A stretch of DNA of 64,000 bases from Rotaria sp. Silwood1 (Eukaryota; Rotifera; Eurotatoria; Philodinida; Philodinidae). Location: positions 128,618-192,617 of the forward strand of contig CAJNOP010000098.1 of NCBI GenBank assembly GCA_905250075.1, read 5' to 3'. Within the stretch, counting starts at the first letter, position 1. Each line of letters begins with the position of its first letter. The notes under the pieces were generated by a model. That model saw only the letters and a list, made by a program, of their open reading frames with translations, was not told the origin of the DNA and made no database searches. This document shows positions 60,901 to 64,000 of the stretch, piece after piece. The position numbers were made by a program, and so were the translations under genes.

Positions 60901-63900
60901 GAGAGAAGAGAAAACAATAAAGACAGTGAATCTTTTATTCATTTGCACATTAACTAAAACGTGATAAGAGAAAATAAACAGAGTTAGCTGTTGTCACAAC
61001 AAGACAATTATTCCTAAAAAAAAATTTTTTATCAAATTTTTTCTTCCAGTAAAAATAATTTTGATGCTTTTTTTTGTGCAATATTTCATTGTATTTCAAG
61101 AGGAGTTGATTATTTCTTATCTATTCAAGTTAGTTTTTCCAATGTATTTTTTTCGATCATTTTAAAATATATAATGTGATGTTTGTCTCATTATAGATTT
61201 AACTATTTGTGTTAGCAACAGAGTCGTTTTTCGGCTTACTTCATTTTATTCATCAATACACAAAGAATTATTAGGAGAGAAAAAGCAAAGACTATTGTTG
61301 AAGAATTCTTAGTTGATATGTTGCTTATTTGTTGATTCTTTCCTAGTACACGAAAAAATATATTTTAAACGTAAGCATTATTCGATACGATTAAAATCGA
61401 TTCTGATTTTATTTTTCTTCAGAATATTTAGGTGACGTGAGCAAAAGATAAGAAAGAAATGTTTTTGTTTTTTAGGTGTAAATAATAAAGCCCACGTTGC
61501 ATTGAGTACTGAATGAAATAAAAAGAAAAAATGTCATTTATAAACAAATAATTTTTGTTTGAAAATATTTAACATAAATCAGCCGAAATTTTAATACAAC
61601 AAAGACTTAAAAAATTAATCAGGAAATATTTAGTAAAAAAATTCTCATAAGATTGTTAGTCAATTATCTATTACTTTTTCCTTTATTAAAATCAGTAAAA
61701 AAGCAAACCCAATTGGTTGAACATAACGACGTCAATCATCAAACAATAATGACTTTTCATCAAGGAATTTTTTCATCAGTTTTCCACTAAATTTCATACT
61801 AAAATCAGTTTTCCTTTTTTTGTTATATTTAAAATTAAAATAAATCATATAAATAGGATTTTCAACAGGAATGTATATTATTTATTTAAAACAAATAAAA
61901 CTGATCATTGTTGACAATATTGAATTTCCGTTCAAACATTTTTAGGTTAGATTTAAAAAATAAACAAATTTATGTTAAAGAAGAAAAAATATTCATTCTG
62001 TTGAATTAAATTCAAAGTTAAATATATTCTATTAATTGACACATTTCAATCAATAACAATATCAAATCTTATCTATTTATTGCTCATTTATTTCAGATAG
62101 GAAAAAAAAATCTGCAAAGTTAAATTAAAACAAATATTCGTTTGAGTTCTTATGAGAGAACGTCACAGAATATAGGTTTTGCACATTTGGAATAGGACAA
62201 GTTTTTTGCAGTGTAGCACCTGCACGATAATATTTGATAGTCATCCAGTGAAGTTTTCGTTTATGACTCGAACTTATTATAATTTTCGATTATTATGAAA
62301 CGTAGCCAAGAGAGTAGATATCATACTAGCGACTAATACTTCGTTACAAAGATAATTTAGTTCACTTGAATAGTCATTTACTCAAAGATGAAGACGTTCA
62401 TCAGCAAGTCAATTTGATAATATATTATTTATTCGTTCATACAAGAAATTGAAGAAAAGACAATAAACATAAAATAAATCTTTTCTTCTTATCAATCTGT
62501 TCATAATGATAAGATTGTGAACCCAGTATTCTCATGTTTATTCTCTTATTCTTTTGTTTATCTTAATTATTGTAAGTTTTTTTCTCCATTTTATTTCTGC
62601 TAAGAAATGTGTGATAAGATGTATTAAATGAATTGCTAAATAAAGGTTCAACAATTGAGTCTAACGACGACAAATATTCTTAAATATATTTCATAGAAAT
62701 CGTTTTGAATATTTGATCTTAAATAATTTAATATTGGATTAGTCTGCAAGAAAAAAAGCTGTTAGCACCATTTCTACAACAGTAACATGTGAAACATAAT
62801 TGATTTAGCGTTGACATTATTTAAATAGGTTATTTATTTACTAAAATAGATTTCGTTTTCTAAACTTCTACTTTGTATTTATGCATGTCGGTAATGAAAG
62901 GTTTCAATAGAAATTTATTACAATGAATATGAACGCAGAGCATGGAACAAATGTCTTAAGTTGAATTTTGTGTCCAACTTCTCTTGCAATAGACTTCGAT
63001 CTTTTAATCTTTTCTCCATTGTATATGATGAAGAAGCAAAACTACAATGGCATCTATCAGGCTCTTTCATACAGTGAAGGCATTTCTAAGGTTTCTATGA
63101 TGTCGGAAGTCAAATATATACTTGTATATATAAACACTGGTTTTAGATCATCTTACAGAAAACTTTAATTAGTTGAATTATTTAACAACTGTTTCAAAGA
63201 TTCGACTCTATAATAAAAAGTTCTATTGAGTCATGATTTAAATTGAGAATTGATGATCTAGTTTTGCGTCATACTTACAAATACTTAAAAAAGACAGTAT
63301 ATATCAAAAGGTTATTGATCAAAGCACTCAATTAATTTAAGCGGCTACTTCCGTCTCTTCCATAGCACATTCGAAAAAATCGATCTTGAACCAGCTACAT
63401 TCTATGTCGCAGAAGATTTTCACGATGTGTTACAACTGTAGTGAAGAATGTAATCGTAAAACTTTCAGCTCTATCACATGATGTGTGACGGAGATATTCA
63501 CCAAACAATAGTATAAAATAGTTTATTTGATAATCTGAAAATCTCTATTGTCTTCCATCACTGTACTATTTGGTCCATCCAAAAAATTTTCAAAACTGTG
63601 GTGATCTATTTATAGAAGTGCTTTTTATGTGATAATAAAAGACGTTATTTTAAAAAAGAGACTCTGATTATTATAACAACTTTATTCAAAAAAAATAAAG
63701 AAACAAAATGGAAGAGATTTGTCAGTTTTCTGAATAAAAAAGGATATTTTTCAAGGCGACAGCGAGGAGAAATTATCGCAAATTTTACGAGAACAAACTA
63801 TCTCGTCAAATTACAGTTGATATTAATTGTGAAACATTCCAGACAAATCTATCTTTCCATGCATAAATATCAATGAAACAATTAACTTATTTTCAATCTG

Positions 63901-63999
63901 TGTGGATATTTTGCAATAAAAGTCGAATGGTAACAATGATTATTATTTATTTATTCCAAAAACTGATATTTGTTTATATACATTGAATATGTTTACAGC
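57949..63999. other. Gene-poor right end
   Basis: About 6 kb without a supportable gene. A 75-codon minus-strand ORF at 58307-58534 has protein-like codon use (FLRPTVITPWVLMRLKRRQK) and may be an exon fragment, but I cannot assign it. ORFs at 58688-59110 overlap on both strands and 62968-63168 lacks content. No TIR or tRNA was seen. Confidence 0.4.
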
Positions 64000-64000
64000 T

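Noticed and set aside
1-63999. CRISPR arrays, rRNA genes, bacterial operons, retroviral or Polinton-type elements
   Set aside because: No regularly spaced direct repeats, rRNA-like stretches, Shine-Dalgarno-led gene strings or reverse transcriptase, integrase or capsid motifs were seen; the introns show that the DNA is eukaryotic.

Overview
The window looks like nuclear DNA of a bdelloid-rotifer-like metazoan. It is about 70-75% A+T. Genes are sparse, and most introns are short (53-134 nt, GT-AG, T-rich acceptors). The gene families fit this group: divergent rhodopsin-like GPCRs, a secreted NHL-repeat protein, an orphan Hint protein, a FkbM methyltransferase and an Ank/macro/PARP protein. Several genes have non-metazoan relatives: a type III polyketide synthase, a binding-protein/methyltransferase fusion and a fungal-type amino-acid permease. 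The bdelloid assignment is inference from content; no marker gene is present.

Layout: a class A GPCR with one frameshift (1086-2065); a secreted chitin-binding/NHL protein with one intron (3140-4479); a fold-back repeat (4885-5325); a predicted N-myristoylated coiled-coil protein on the minus strand (5626-7096); a second, larger fold-back (8524-9418); a PBP2-methyltransferase fusion on the minus strand (12621-14402); a decayed coding relic whose 3' end is duplicated in inverted orientation (16223-17130); a Sec14/CRAL-TRIO protein on the minus strand (17383-18548); a TIR element split by a 100-N assembly gap (20117-21695); a 639-bp element with about 150-bp near-identical inverted repeats around a 75-codon ORF (23725-24363); a signal-peptide plus Hint protein on the minus strand (26645-27613); an 80-bp perfect palindrome (28974-29053); a GPCR with an in-frame TGA (29412-30371); a 5'-truncated permease pseudogene (32622-33648); a membrane-anchored FkbM methyltransferase (36545-37592); a hAT-like element with target duplication (38450-39875); tRNA-Thr(TGT) (41158-41229); a six-exon Ank-WWE-macro-macro-PARP gene (44233-54540) with a 2.2-kb Helitron-like element in its third intron; and an intronless type III polyketide synthase on the minus strand (56536-57948). 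The last 6 kb hold no gene I can support.

There is no operon-like organisation; genes lie on both strands, separated by 1-4 kb of AT-rich DNA. The most unusual items are the PBP2-methyltransferase fusion, the Hint protein without a Hedgehog signalling domain, the type III PKS, the macro-PARP protein, and the recurrence of at least five fold-back structures, one made from the end of a dead gene. Intron coordinates were derived by hand from GT/AG sites, phase continuity and domain continuity, not from transcripts.
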